A stretch of DNA of 64,000 nucleotides from Flaveria trinervia (GCA_025506515.1 CM046442.1:109917706-109981705), one strand, 5' to 3'; shown: positions 12,471 to 24,723, numbered from the stretch's first letter. Translations and numbers: made by a program. Notes: generated from the sequence alone by a model not told the origin.

Positions 12471-15337
12471 CTACTCAAAGTTGATCATCCCAATAGCTGA
12501 TATTAGATATTTAAATCTATGTTCATCAAAAGCCTTTGTAAACAGATCAACATATTATTCATCTGTGTGAACTTTGACTAGTTTAATTAATCCTTTTTCA
12601 TAATTATCTCTTATTAAATGATACCTGATGTTGATGTGTTTGGTCCTTGAGTGCTGCACAGGATTCTCTATGATTGAGATAGTACTATTATTGTCTATGT
12701 GAATGGGAGTCTCCTTGAAGTTTAACCCATAGTCCAGCATCTGATTTTGAATCAAAAGCACTTGAGCACAGCAACTTGCAACAACAATGTATTCAGCTTT
12801 AGCAGTTCATGCAGAGACACAAGATTGTTTCTTGCATTGCCATGAGGCAACCCTTCCACCAAGAAACTGACACCCCCCAAATATAGACTTTGCAGTCATG
12901 TTGCAACCACCATAATCACTATTTGTATAAGCATACAGATTGAAGTCAGGATTGTTACGATACCATAAACCAAGTGTTGAAGCACCTTTAAGGTATCTTA
13001 GAATCCTTTTGATAGTGATAAGGTGAGACATCTTAGGGTTGGCTTGATATCATGTATAGATGTAAGTGGAAAATATAATATCAGGCTTGCTAGCTATAAG
13101 AGATACATAAGAGACCCAATCATAGCCCTGTATAAGTGTTCATCTACACACTCCCCCTCAAGATCAGGTCCAAGGGAGTGGTTTCTAGCTATGGGTGTCT
13201 TAGTAATCTTAAAATCAGTCATGTTGAACCTCTTAAGTATGTCTTGAACATACTTTGGCTGACTTATGAAGATGCCATCTTCAACTTGCTTCACTTGAAT
13301 TCCCAGAAAGAAATTGAGTTCCCTTATGGCACTCATTTCAAATATGTCCTTCATCAGCTTCTCAAAGTCTTTGCAGAGCCTTAGATTAGTTGAACCAAAG
13401 ATGATGTCATCTACATACACTTGAACTAGCAATATGTCATTTCCCTGTCCTTTGATGAAGAGAGTTTCATCTATAGTACCTCTCCTGTATCCATGTTTGC
13501 AAAGATACTGAGATAAAGTCTCATACCACTTCCTGGGTGCCTGATGCAACCGATAAAGAGCTTTATTAAGCTTGCAGACATAATCAGGATGATCGGGATC
13601 TACAAAAGCAGGTGGTTGTTTGACATACACCTCTTCATCAATCATTCCATACAGAAAAGCACACTTTACATCAAGTTGATAGACCTTGAAGTTCTTGGAT
13701 GCAACAAATGCCAGAAATATCCTAACAGTTTCCAGTCTTGCTATAGGAGCAAAGACATCAGTGTAGTCAATTCCTTCTTCTTGTGTGTATTCTTGAACAA
13801 CTAGTCTAGCTTTGCTCTTGATGATAAAGCCTCTATCATCCTTCTTGTTCTTAAACACCCATTTGATTCCAATGGTAGTCTTCCCATGAGGAAGAGGACA
13901 TAGGTGCCAAACATTCTGTCTTTTGAATTGAAGCAGCTCCTCTTGCATAGCTTCAACCCAATTTCCATCCTTCAGAGCCTCATCAAATTTCTTTGGCTCT
14001 ATCTAGGATAAGAAACAAGAGTGAAGACACACATTTGCTTCATGGGTTTGTCCTCTTGTTCTTACCCTTGTGACAACATCTCTAATGATGTTTGTGGTGG
14101 GGTGAGATTGTGGATCCTTAGCTGAGGGATCACAACAAGTTGCTAAGAAAGATCTAAATTAGAGAAATTTAGATTTGGCATATCTGTTTCTCCCATCACA
14201 TCAGCACACTTATCAAGAGAGACTTGATCCAAGGAGTGTGTGACATCATTGATGTTGTCATCTATGGAGTGGTTATCAACATCAAGAAAGTCTTGATCAC
14301 TATCACCACTACCATCATTGTCTTCAGCATTTGAAGTATCTTTATCTAGTTGTGGAGCCTCTGAGATGGAATTTGAAGGCATACCAGATGTATTAGCTGA
14401 GTGTGCCATTTTGGTGCTGATAGAGACTTCATTTGCAGAAGTAGTCCCAACTGGAGATGAAGATGTGTTACTTGAAGGTCTTGTCAGCTTAAATTTTGGA
14501 TCAGGATCACCTGTATTTAAGTTTTCTACAGATCCTGAAATAGTCTCACAAGATTTGTTAAAACAGTTGGTAACTAAATCAAGATCAAATAGCCAATCTG
14601 GACCAGAACCAGCCACACAGGGTGTGTGTTCATTGAAAGTCACATTGGCTGACTCCTCAACAATTCTATTTCTGAGATTGTATACTCTGTAAGCCTTAGC
14701 TTGGGAAGAGTATCCAATGAAGTGTCCATCATCTAATTTCTTAGCAAATTTGGAAATTTGATCTTTGGTATTCAAGATGGTGCAAGGACAACCAAATGAC
14801 CTGAGAAAACCAATAAAAGGTTTCCTCTTGTGCCAAAGTTCATAAGGAGTCTTACCATGAGTCTTAACCACTAAAACTCTGTTCTGCACATAGCAGGCAA
14901 TGTTAACCGCCTCTGCCCAGAAGGTGATGGGAAGCTTAGAGTCAGACAACATGGTTCTTGCAGCTTCAATCATTGTCATGTTTCTCCTCTCAGCAACACT
15001 ATTTTGTTGAGGAGTCCTGGGAGCACTATATTGTCTTGTAATACCTTTTTCATCACAAAATGTATCAAGGATTTGGTTTTTGAATTCAGTTCCTGATCAC
15101 ATCTTATGATTTTGACCTTGTGATCAGATTGATTCTCAATCTTTAAGATGAAATTCTTCAGAATCTCAAGAGTCACCTCCTTAGTTCTAAAGAAGAAGAC
15201 CTAAATGAATTTGGTAAAGTCATCTGTGATCACCAAATAATAAAAGGTTCTTCCTAGACTCATTAGACTGGTGGGGCTAGAGAGATCCATATGTAACAAG
15301 TGTTGGGGAGTAGTGATGGAGTTCCTTTTCTTAGGCT
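12471..15337 (-). pseudogene. Family-1 Copia pol: integrase, reverse transcriptase, RNase H (broken)
   Basis: Integrase remnants run 15337-14500 (IEAARTMLSDSKLPITFWAE; C-terminal GFLRSFGCPCTILNT and GHFIGYSSQAKAYRVYN). A Ser/Asp-rich linker follows to 14143. RT is 13948-13094 with LDVKCAFLYG, LHQAPRKWYETL and the catalytic YVDDIIFGS at about 13404-13415. RNase H is 13031-12471 with GGCQFLGGRVASWQCKKQ, HSRTKHINIRYH and DLFTKAF. Stops after CVSA (near 12807) and after HTDE (12555), and several frameshifts upstream of 14979, disable it. The pol stop is TAG at 12471-12473. At 15338 the reading frame is cut by the family-B LTR; the gag half continues at 22056. Confidence 0.85.
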
Positions 15338-15338
15338 T
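15243..15338 (-). repeat. Left copy of ~97-bp direct duplication flanking element B
   Basis: This integrase-upstream stretch recurs at 22056-22152 with about 8 substitutions. The two copies sit immediately outside the two ends of element B. See the finding on the non-standard duplication. Confidence 0.7.
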
Positions 15339-15800
15339 AACTCCAGGATAACCACACTTGAATCAAATCATGAAGATTATAGATCAAAATATGATAATGA
15401 CCATTAAAACCCCTTTGATCTTTAATTAGATTGCAAAATATGTGTTTACAAGTAATCCCTCAATCTATTGGTCATGCAACCATTAACCAACACTAATAAC
15501 AATTAACCTATTTATAGTCTAGACTAATATTCACTAATTGCACTTAACCCCCTAGACTTAGGCTAATTTATGAAATTACATATAAAGCATAAAAATGACT
15601 CAAACAAAGTAAAATATATTTTGTTCACACAAAATATATTTATTAAAATAAAACTTTTAGTCCTATTAAACTTCAACGTATCGTCTTGGTTCCTCGTCTC
15701 GAACTTGTCAGGTTTGACTTTTGTTGACTTTGACCGTGATGTTGACTTTTGTTGACTTTGGCTGTGTTGATAATATAGACTATCTTGTACAGCTCTAACA
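15338..15800 (-). mobile_element. Element B 3' LTR (463 bp)
   Basis: It matches 21592-22054 over its full 463 bp with about 29 differences (~6%). On the minus strand it runs TGTTAGAGCTG...TCCTGGAGTTA. A CTATAAATAGG TATA box lies at 15508-15518 (minus). The purine tract TAAGGGGGAGTAT (15801-15813, minus) precedes it, which sets the element on the minus strand. Confidence 0.88.
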
Positions 15801-15813
15801 ATACTCCCCCTTA
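15801..15813 (-). other. Polypurine tract of element B
   Basis: The minus strand reads TAAGGGGGAGTAT directly before the LTR. Similar tracts occur inside the element at about 17387-17396 and 19948-19958, giving a multi-PPT pattern. Confidence 0.75.
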
Positions 15814-17700
15814 GTCTATCATTATCAATATCTTCAAATGAAATCAACACCGAGAAGTCAACATTAGAAAGATCTTTAAATTGAAGTTTTTTGAATCTGA
15901 TGAGAAAGATTAATTATCTCATGAGCTCTCCCTATTTATATGCTCCTCCTTTTCGAGTGCATCCTTTGTAAAGATATTGAAACAACTTTCCCAAATCTCT
16001 AATCTTGAGTGCTTCAGAAAATATAGGAGGATGATTCCTAGCTCGGTATCTTCTGCAAACTTGAGGAACAGGTTTTCTGATCAAGTACACTGCTCAACTG
16101 ATGATCGGCCATCACTTAAAGCAAAAATCTAAAACACATTCTCAAACACAATCTTGACATTTCTAATTAGATCATTTCATTTTAACAAAATAAACCCGTG
16201 TTAATCTATGTGTGAAAAACAAGCGACCCGTGTTAGTTTGTGCGCAATTTCTATGCAGTGCATGAAAAATGATAAAATTGTAACAGAATAATATGGAAGA
16301 CCTAAAAGAAATTGAAATGAAAATTTATTATAATTTTTTTATTATATTCATTTATTATAACATTTTTTATCTATTAATTAATTTTTTTATATAACCGAGA
16401 ACTGAATAGATGATGAGATAATATCCCCACGATATACTTTAGCACAAAGATGAAATTAATCATTGACAAGCAATAAGATCACACTGATAGCTGAATCTAA
16501 TCACAGTCTTTGAATGATTTTGAAATTCTCAAACAGATCAATAACGATTACTGATATGTTTGTCCACTTAAACCCATGCCCTATCTTTTTCAACAAGCAA
16601 CAGACGATTCGTTAGGGTTCGATTAAATACTCTAGAATGATAGGACCCCACAATCATTTGGCAAAAACCTCACCCAACCTCAGGATTTGTTGAATTTTGT
16701 AACGATCTTTATAGAGCAAGGCTTGTGCATTAGTGTGCAAGTGATTATCAATTGAATATTGCATTATGTGATGAATTCATCATTTAGATGATTTAACACA
16801 ACTTAGATCAAGATGGTGAGAGCTCCAGGTCTATACTCACGTATAACAAGGAGATGACCATTTAATCATGTGCCAATGAGAGCTCCAGGTGAGTACTACC
16901 ATACAGCAGAGGAGATCATCACTCTAGGTCAGTACTACCGTACAACAGAGGAGATAAGCACAAACACAAGACACATAAATACACCAGGCATGACTTAAAG
17001 ATATGGCTTATAAGATTTGTATCATGGTGGGTGAAAGATCAATTCTCAATCCAATTTTTGTCAGGACTCAGTTTTTGTGCAGGCCAAAAAAGATTGCGTA
17101 AATCCAGACGTCCTTAAGTATATATTTTAATTTAAATCAAAATGATGTTGTCTACTTTATTCTTCAAGCTGAGTCTACCAAGCATATCATTAAAAATCTG
17201 TTTGTTTTTCTATTATTTACACTTAAAAATAAGATGTGAATCAGATAACAGCATCAGTTACTATCATTTCTCATTTTAAAAACGCAAGTCATACAAAAAC
17301 AATCATTTCAAGAAGATATACAATCATTTCTCAATCATCTCAAATCAAGTTCCCAGTTATCTTTTCATTTTTATTTACTTATATTCTCCCCCTAAATTTT
17401 TATTTTTGCAAACTTTTTTTTATTTTTTATTTTTTTAATTAAATTTTTTCTATAAAACTATACAAAATAAAAATTTATCAAATAAGGTCTTCCAAACTAC
17501 ATTGATTATCAAGATAAGAAATGAATTATCAAGAAATATACAGTGATTGTGAAGTGAGAACTATGATTGTGCATATAAAAATCCAGATTATGAATAAAAT
17601 ACCATGACCTTAATCTATTTGTTCCACCTCAAATTGAATTAGGAACAATCTCTATTAGTAAACCGGATTACTAACAGTCGTCCTGAATTGTTCCTGCACT
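15814..17700 (-). other. Element B non-coding 3' region, related to the element D spacer
   Basis: No protease, integrase or RT could be found, so B looks gag-only and non-autonomous. Three degenerate tandem units lie at about 16812-16965 (AGAGCTCCAGGT...TACTACC..ACA.CAGAGGAGAT). Shared landmarks with 56900-58260 of element D are TTTGTCCACTTAAA (16559 and 57293), CAGGTCAGTGCCATC-like units, and TTCTCCCCCTAAAT (17385 and 58142). It is AT-rich with no open frame of note. Confidence 0.6.
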
Positions 17701-19881
17701 CATAAACAGATTAGTTTGAAAGGGGAACCCAGGCCATCGTAGTCCTGAAAGTTCCTTTTTCATCAATATAAGAAACATGCTTCTGCACATAATCGTTTAA
17801 ACAATCTGGGATATCTGTATTCTTCTTTTTAATTTTCCAAATTTATTTGAATTCAATTAATTTGGATTTGAATGAATTAAATTTGGAAAACATTTTTTGT
17901 TTAAGACCAAAAGGAAAAGAATTTGGTTTTGAACCTTTGGTCATTTTCATCTTTGAATCATATGAAACCAGCTTCATATGAAAAGGTTCGGATGGGGGGT
18001 TTTTCATCCAACCATTCAAAGATGTATGCTTTTTACCTCTTGAACCAGAGATGCAACCCGTGTTGCCTTTACCGTCTGGAACATTGTTTGTAGACTTACA
18101 TCCGGAGAAGCAATGTGGTTTGCCTGAGGACACTTCTTTACCACATGACCTTCTTTTTCACACTCAAAACAAATCTTGAAAGGCTTTTGATGTTGACTGA
18201 ACCATGTGATGCAGGTAGGGATGAGGATTGCTTTGAGCTTGTAGCAGATTCTTGCTTGTTTTGGCATTTGCTATGCTAATCAGGGAATGAGATCTTCACT
18301 GATTGACTGGGTTATTTTGCAATTGGAGAAGAGATCCGTACTGGTCTTAATTCAACTTTTGGAAGCTTTTGATACTTGACAATGTCAGGTAATATCTTGA
18401 TCTGTGAGGAACCAACACGCTCCTCTGTGATTGATTTATCATCTGAGCTTATCCAGTCTCGTATACACAGATCTTCTTCCAAAGGATCTTGATTGACACC
18501 TCCTATTATGTCGGTTTTGGTTATAGGATTCTCATTACCCGATGATTCAACAACTGTTCCTTCTTTGACAAACCTGACGGGAACAAATGAAGGAATGTTA
18601 CCTGATTTGAATTTGTTGAAGAAAGTTGGAGAAGCAACTTATATTGGTGTTGGAGCATCAGAAGTGGAATCATCATTAATCTTCTTATCAGACCCTTGCC
18701 TATGGAATCCCAAACCTACAGGAGAATCCTGCACATCTCTAACCTCTTTAAGATTAACACTTATTAAACTTGCATTTAAATGATTAGTTTCTGTAGCTTC
18801 AATCAAATCATTTGTTGAATGAGGTCTGGGGATTGGTGAATAACATAAAGTAGAAGGAGGTGGAACTAAATTAAATATAGTTTCACCATCAGATTTATAT
18901 CCAATCCCATGTTTTACCCACGCCCCTTGTTGTTTAGCAATAAGCTCATCCTTTTCATGTGTGAAAGGGTCCATTTATCAAGCTTTGTTTGAAGCTTTGT
19001 CGTTTCAAATTGAGCTAAAACAACCCTTTCTCTCAAAATATTAATTTCAACGTTACGCTCCAAAATGGTTCTTTTTAAAAGATCATTTTCAGCCAATGCT
19101 TCATTAAGTTTCATTGAAAAAGAAATTTCATTTTTCTTTAATTCCTGATTAATTATTTTTAATTCTTTTTCATTTTTCAATAACAATCTGTTTGCCTTAT
19201 AAATTCCAAATAACCTAATTTTGCAAGATGAATAACACATATCCTCAATAGTCTCATAAGGAAGACCCATGATAGTTTGTTCTACAACTAAGCTCTTTTC
19301 ACAGTTGCAAACCCTTGTGATTTTTTGTTGTTCCTCTTATGTTACCTTCAACATCTCGTCAGTCTCAGATTCTTTCTTTCTGTTATCAACTTTTCCAGCC
19401 TTATCATCATCGGTTCTCACAGACTCCGGTGAACTGTCATTGTCGACTCTTAAAGCTTCACGATTCTCTTCAACAATTTCTCTGAATTTAGAGTTTAAAT
19501 CCGAATAAGTTCTCAATAACTTTAACTTTTCAATCATCTCTATTTTGTAATCAAGTATGCTTGTTGAAACTTGTTTCTTTGGATATCTAGCTTGAGAGAT
19601 TTTAGTCTATTGATCATATCCATAAGTTTTGTGTTGACATAACCTCTTTCTTGCTTCAGCATTTTAACTTGATGATTCCATGCAGACGGAAGAGAGTTAA
19701 GAAGCTTTTGAATTTGTTCATGATTACTGAGATCAAGAACATGCTTCTTTAGATTATTTGCCACCTTTAAGAATCGATCAATCAAATCTAACAATTTTTC
19801 TTTCTTCATTGCTGCAAAAGAGTCAAAACGGCTTTCTACCGTTGTGAGATTATCTGATTTTAAATCTTCTGAAAATGACAT
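17700..19881 (-). pseudogene. Element B gag (long coiled-coil gag with one zinc knuckle), broken
   Basis: It starts at 19881 (MSFSEDLKSDNLTTVESRFD) with a Copia-type gag core (LDLIDRFLKVANNLKKHVLD, LLNSLPSAWNHQVKML). A long helical, Glu/Lys-rich middle follows to about 18960 (EKELKIINQELKKNEISF). A CX2CX4HX4C knuckle, CFECEKEGHVVKKC, lies near 18130-18170, and a tail ends with GTFRTTMAWVPLSN near 17700. Frameshifts near 19540, 19330, 18960, 18640 and 18130 break it. With no pol nearby, B would need enzymes from another element. Confidence 0.75.
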
Positions 19882-21573
19882 TTTTAAAAAAAATTAAACA
19901 ATTAAATGCCCCAAAAATATTTTTTCCAAAAATTGTAAAATAATTCTCCCCCTGAAAAAAATATTATTTTTAAATGTCACGCTAGAAAATCTTAGTAATT
20001 GGGGTCAAGCTGCCAGGTCAGGTTGTTTTTTTGTATACATCTTTTAAAATCGGTGAAATTTTCTTTATCGGAATGAAAAATAAATGATTCTTTCTTTAAC
20101 CAATTTGCTTATCCAACCCAATTCTTAGCCCAACTTTAATTTCATTTAATGAATTAACCCAAATTGGCTGATCCAACCCAATTTGCTGACCCAACCCAAT
20201 TCTTAGCCTAACTTTAATTTTCTTTTAATGAATTAACCCAAATTGGTTGATCCAAATTGAGCCCAATTTAATGATCCAAACCCAATACAATGTTAAAAGC
20301 CCATTAACAAATATAAACCCTAAGATACAACTAATACCAAACAAAAGAAACACACACACAAGTGTGTAGATAGAGAGGCGGATGAGAGAACCCTTAGGGT
20401 TCCGGCGAGCCGCTGCCGTCCCACGGTGGCCGGAAAAATAATCCGGAGAGCTATGACCGAAGCAAACCCTATCCCCGCTAATCTCAACCTCCTGAAACCA
20501 ATGGTGGCCTCAGATTGCTCTGAAAATCAATAACAAAGGAGATACCGAAGAGAGAAGTTCGTGGCGGCTAGGGTTCCGACGAACTTTTCCGACGAGTCAT
20601 GGTGCATACAATATATCATCGTCTTCCTCTCGTCATGTTAGTTCCAATGGTGGTGGTGGTTCGGTGAGATAAGTAGTAGTGCAGGAGATATCGTTGAAGG
20701 AAGGTGGCGGCGGCTAGGGTTTGGCCGCCGCACTTGTCACGGTTGTTTGGTTGTAGATTGGATTGAATGATGTTGTAGTGATGATGGCTAGTGTAAGAGC
20801 TGCCGACAGTTGTGGTGGTGGTGGTGGGGTGGTTGGGTTTACGGTTATGGTTGTAGATAGTGGTGTTGAGGGCGGCGGCTAGGGCAGTGGTGATGTAGAT
20901 TAGGGTTTAGGCCGCCTAAAGCGGTGGTGATTGTCGCTGTGGTGGTAGATGGCTTAGTGGCTGTTTGGTGGAAGATGAAGGTGGTTGAGGTGGTTAGGGA
21001 TCTGGCGGCTAGGATTAGGTTTTTGGCCGCCCAAGGCGGTGGTGGTAAAAACGCAGCATATTTTTTTTAATTTCGCAGAAACTAATAATAATTTTGCTGA
21101 AAATTTTATTAAATTCGTAGGTTGTATAGATTCGTCAGAATTGTTGCAGTTTCGTCGGATAAGGTAGTTTCGCCGGAATTACAGTTTCGCCGGAGTTTAG
21201 CAGGGCGAAACTATAATTTCATCGGAAACTTTGAACTTTCCTTCAGAATGATGCTAATTCGCTAGATGAAGATGTTGAAGCTCAGGAACACCAAGAATAC
21301 ACACACTAGTGTGTGTGAGAAAAACCTCTTCATATCTGAATTTTTCTTTCAATTTCTTGAATAAAATATGTTGTAGATCTGAAATATATGTTGATATCTT
21401 CAAATTTGTAATAGATTGTTGTAGATCTGATGAATTGATTGTGATTGAGATGAAATTTAAACTCAGATCTACTTTCTCTCTCTAGAACCCCCGTTTCTCT
21501 CTTTAAAAATTGATGAACATCTTAAAAAGTCAGCAACAATTTATTCAATTCTTCAATAAATTTGATCCAAAAT
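19882..21573 (-). other. Element B 5' leader with GC-rich word arrays
   Basis: This 1.7-kb leader lies between the PBS and gag. Between 20400 and 21050 it has repeated GGCGGCTAGGGTTT/GGCCGCC words (near 20577, 20710, 20869, 20908, 21003), some able to fold (CCGCC...GGCGG). From 21130 to 21235 it has repeats of AGTTTCGCCGGA and TTTCGTCGG. Base composition differs sharply from the AT-rich flanks. No coding region was recognised; the short open frame at 20985-21167 (plus) looks fortuitous. Confidence 0.55.
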
Positions 21574-21586
21574 GGCTTTGATACCA
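21574..21586 (-). other. Primer-binding site of element B
   Basis: The minus strand reads TGGTATCAAAGCC, complementary to the 3' end of initiator tRNA-Met with one change from the usual TGGTATCAGAGC. It lies five bases internal to the 5' LTR. Confidence 0.8.
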
Positions 21587-21591
21587 AATTA

Positions 21592-22054
21592 TAACTCCAG
21601 GATAATCACACTTGAATCAAATCATAAATATTATAGATCCAAATATGATAATTACCATTAAAACTCCTTGGATCTTCAATTAGATTGCAAAATATGTGTT
21701 TACAAGTAATCCCTCAATCTATTGGTCATGCAACCATTAACCAACAGTAATAACAATTAACCTATTTATAGTCTAGACTAATATTCACTAATTACACTTA
21801 ACCCCCTAGACTTAGGCTAATTAATGAAATTACATATAAAGCATAAAAATGACTCAACCAAAGTAGAATATATTTTGTCCACACAAAATATATTTATTGC
21901 AATAAAACTCCTAGTCATATTAAACTTCAACGTCTCATCTCGGTTCCTCATCTCGAACGTGTCGGGCTTAACTTTTGTTGACTTTGACCGTGATGTTGAC
22001 TTTTGTTGACTTTGACTGTGTTGATAATATAGACTATCTTGTACAGCTCCAACA
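21592..22054 (-). mobile_element. Element B 5' LTR (463 bp)
   Basis: It pairs with 15338-15800 (same length, ~6% divergence). The TATA box is at about 21761-21771 (minus). The PBS lies on its internal side. Outside it the interrupted family-1 element resumes. Confidence 0.88.
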
Positions 22055-22055
22055 A

Positions 22056-22152
22056 GGAGGTCCTTCCTAGACTCATTACACTGGTGGAGCCAAAGAGATC
22101 CATATGTAACAAGTGTAGGGGGAGTAGTGATGGAGTTTCTTTCCTTAGGCTT
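22056..22152 (-). repeat. Right copy of ~97-bp direct duplication flanking element B
   Basis: It repeats 15243-15338. From here the family-1 frame continues to the right into the pre-integrase and protease. Confidence 0.7.
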
Positions 22153-24245
22153 GTGAGATACCTTGTGTTGCTTCCCTTTCAGGCATGCAACACAATGGTC
22201 ATTACTTGTAAACTCTTTCTTTGGCATTTCAGTTACCAAATCATTCTTTATCAGTTTATTCATGTTCTAAAGTTTACATGGCACATTCTTTTATGCCATA
22301 GGAAAGACCCATCACTATTGGCTTTATACAGAAAGCATGAAACTTCTTCAGAGGGAGATGTTTCTTGCAGATCCATCTTGTACATGTTCCTTTTCCTAGG
22401 GGCTCTAAGCAGAATATGCTCATGAGGAATGACCACCCAGGGCTTGAGAACAATGCACTCATGCTCAGTAAAGAGCATGTTATTACTCTGATCACAAAAT
22501 TAGGATACACTTAGAAGATTGTACCCAAGCTCTCTAACCACCTTCATCTCCTCCAATGTAACCACCTTCATCTCCTCCAAAAGCAACTGGCCCTCCATCA
22601 ATCCTTTTAAAGTTCTGGAGTAGCGAACTATTGCCTGACATGTGCCTAGAACAACCACTGTCAATGATACAAACATTTCTGTTTGTCTTGAGTTGTCCCT
22701 GTACAAAGAAAATGATTAGTTACATTTGGAAACCCAAACCTTACTTGTCTTGGGCTCACTAAATGAACAGAAGGTAATGCAACAGTAATAGATCCTATGG
22801 TTGTGCTTAGAGGATCTTGATCTGTTGTTGATGGAAAATTCTCAGTCACTTGCTCTTTCTTAGATATCCACACCACCTTTGGAGTCTTGAACTTGACCTT
22901 CAACACTTCGAAAACTTTTGATACGTTGGAAGCTTTGATGATCGGACCTTCGGAAGATTCTGCTAACACTACGGCAGACTTCAGTGCTTCGGAAGTATTC
23001 CTTCCTTCCGAGACCAACTTTTCTTCCGAAGGCAATCTTCACTTGCCTTCTTCTTGGTTTTGGAGCTTCCGAAGGAAACAGATTTTCCTTCCAAAGCTTG
23101 AATCTTCTTAGAACTCTTGGAAGTATTTGGTTTGATCATGTGAAAAGTACCCTTAGAATTGTATGGACAATCCTTAGCAAGATGAGCAGTACTTTCACAC
23201 ATAACACACTCCATTTTCTTCTTCCTAAGAGCCTTCTGGGAACAAGACTGACTTTGGTCACATCCCTTCTCCACCCTCATCTTTGCAGATGCTGAGACAG
23301 TCCTTTTATGCCGAATATTGTTCTTGGAGTTTGATGGTCCAGGCTGTGTAGCAGTGGTACACAGCAGATCAGTCTTTTTCTTGGTACTAAGATGATTTGA
23401 ACATGAACCAGAACTCTTAGCAGAAGAGTTGAGGTTGATGTTTTCAGTCCTTACCACTTCAAACCCTGCAGAGATAAAGACTTGTTTCTGCTTGGAGTCA
23501 AAAGTAGCCTTGATCTCTTGAGCCTTCCTTGCTTTCCTTTTGCTTTTTCTGATCAAGTTATTTCTCATTGACTTGGTCATCACAGTCTTTTTCTTCTCCT
23601 CAGAAGGATAGTGGTCCTTCTTAGAATCCTCCTCTTCACTCTTCTTAGAGGATTCTTTACTATCACTTCTTCATCCTCTTCACTCAAAGGATCTATAAAA
23701 GGAAGCTCATCTTCATAAGTTCCACACCTAGGTGATCTTACAGACAAGATTGTGTGTGGAGGAGCTATCTCATTTGATCCTAGTCCCTGCTTGTTTTGAT
23801 AGCACACTTTGTTGTGCAGAGATGAGGATATCATGTTCTTGAAGGTCTTTTCTTCAAGAACACACTTGTCTGCCCTAGCTTTGCTGATCACAAGCTCAGC
23901 CTGGCACTCAGTCAGCTTGGTTGTGAGATCGTTGATTTGAGTCCTAAAATCTATATGCTCATGTTTTAGAACTGAAATAGTTTTCTCTAAGTCCTCTATC
24001 TTCAATTTATAATCATTTTCAAACTTTCTAAAATCAACTTTTAAAATGTTTAAGAACTCAAGATCAGATCTCATTTCCAAGTTGTAGGACTTGTATCTAT
24101 TAACTTTAGCAATGCATTCAGGGGTAGTTGGGTCTGGACTGTGTTTGGTCACCATTTGTTCTAGGTGCCTTACACTCTCTGGCAAAGTGGCCCATCAAGT
24201 TATAATTGTAACACTTGACTTTGCCTTTGTTCAGGCCAAACTTTC
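22056..24245 (-). pseudogene. Family-1 Copia gag, protease and GAG-pre-integrase half, broken
   Basis: It reads on the minus strand from 24245 downward. First comes a degraded first zinc knuckle near 24190-24220, then a coiled-coil stretch 24185-23580, a second knuckle CVMCESTAHLAKDC near 23200, and a Lys/Ser-rich spacer 23050-22700. The protease motif IIDSGCSRHMSG follows near 22640-22670, then the GAG-pre-integrase zinc module (WHKRMCHVNF...CVACLKGKQHK) down to 22160. It has frameshifts and a truncated N-terminus at the junction with the plus-strand copy near 24250. With 7204-15337 it probably made one element before B arrived. Confidence 0.8.
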
Positions 24246-24261
24246 TACTGGTTGCCTCTTG

Positions 24262-24593
24262 ACTCCACATTGATTTTATTGTTGTCTAGATCAGGTATCC
24301 AACTGGCCTCTAAAGTATGGTCAGCTATAAGATGTAGTATAAAGTATCTCAGGTCTTTGTTACTTAGGATTATGCTTGTACACTTGTAAAAGAACTTGAG
24401 AGCAATATACATCATCCTTGAAAACCATATATTTGTGATTTGTTGTTCTTGGTTTTGTCTCATATTTTGCTACTGTTCTAAGTTTCCTTATAGTGTGTTA
24501 CTAGTTCCCTATTTGATCTGTTAAGTGTTCTAAACAAACTCTCTTCATAATGTGTTGTGTTGTAAGTGACCAACCCCTTTAACTGGTCCTACA
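24262..24593 (+). mobile_element. Truncated 5' LTR of a plus-strand family-1 element (E)
   Basis: It aligns by eye with the inner part of the 7204-8003 LTR read in the opposite direction (TTGTCTAG..., AGTATAAAGTATCTCA, GAGAGCAATATAC, TTGTGTTGTAAGTGACCA). The upstream part is missing, cut at the junction with the minus-strand copy. The TATA box is TATAAAGT at 24338-24345. It ends ...CCTACA at 24593. Confidence 0.75.
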
Positions 24594-24595
24594 AT

Positions 24596-24607
24596 TAGTA
24601 TCAGAGC
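24596..24607 (+). other. Primer-binding site of element E
   Basis: TAGTATCAGAGC differs from the iMet PBS TGGTATCAGAGC by one base. It lies two bases after the LTR end and fixes the plus orientation. Confidence 0.75.
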
Positions 24608-24718
24608 ATTCTAGGCTCTTGAATGTAAGATCTCACCATCTTAAGATCCCTCACACACAGAAAATACTTAACATATCAAATGACAGCTATCACAAAAGCT
24701 TATATGAAAACTGGAACC

Positions 24719-24723
24719 ATGAC
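24719..24723. repeat. Target-site duplication ATGAC, left copy (solo LTR 1)
   Basis: ATGAC immediately precedes the LTR and recurs at 27203-27207 immediately after it, the 5-bp duplication left by LTR integrase. Confidence 0.85.

Noticed and set aside
14318..14692. Plus-strand open frame opposite the family-1 integrase-RT linker
   Set aside because: It is a shadow of the Ser/Asp-rich minus-strand coding region; no domain.
20700..21040. Telomere-like TAGGGTTT array
   Set aside because: The TAGGGTTT words are few, irregular and embedded in GGCGGC context, not tandem heptamers.
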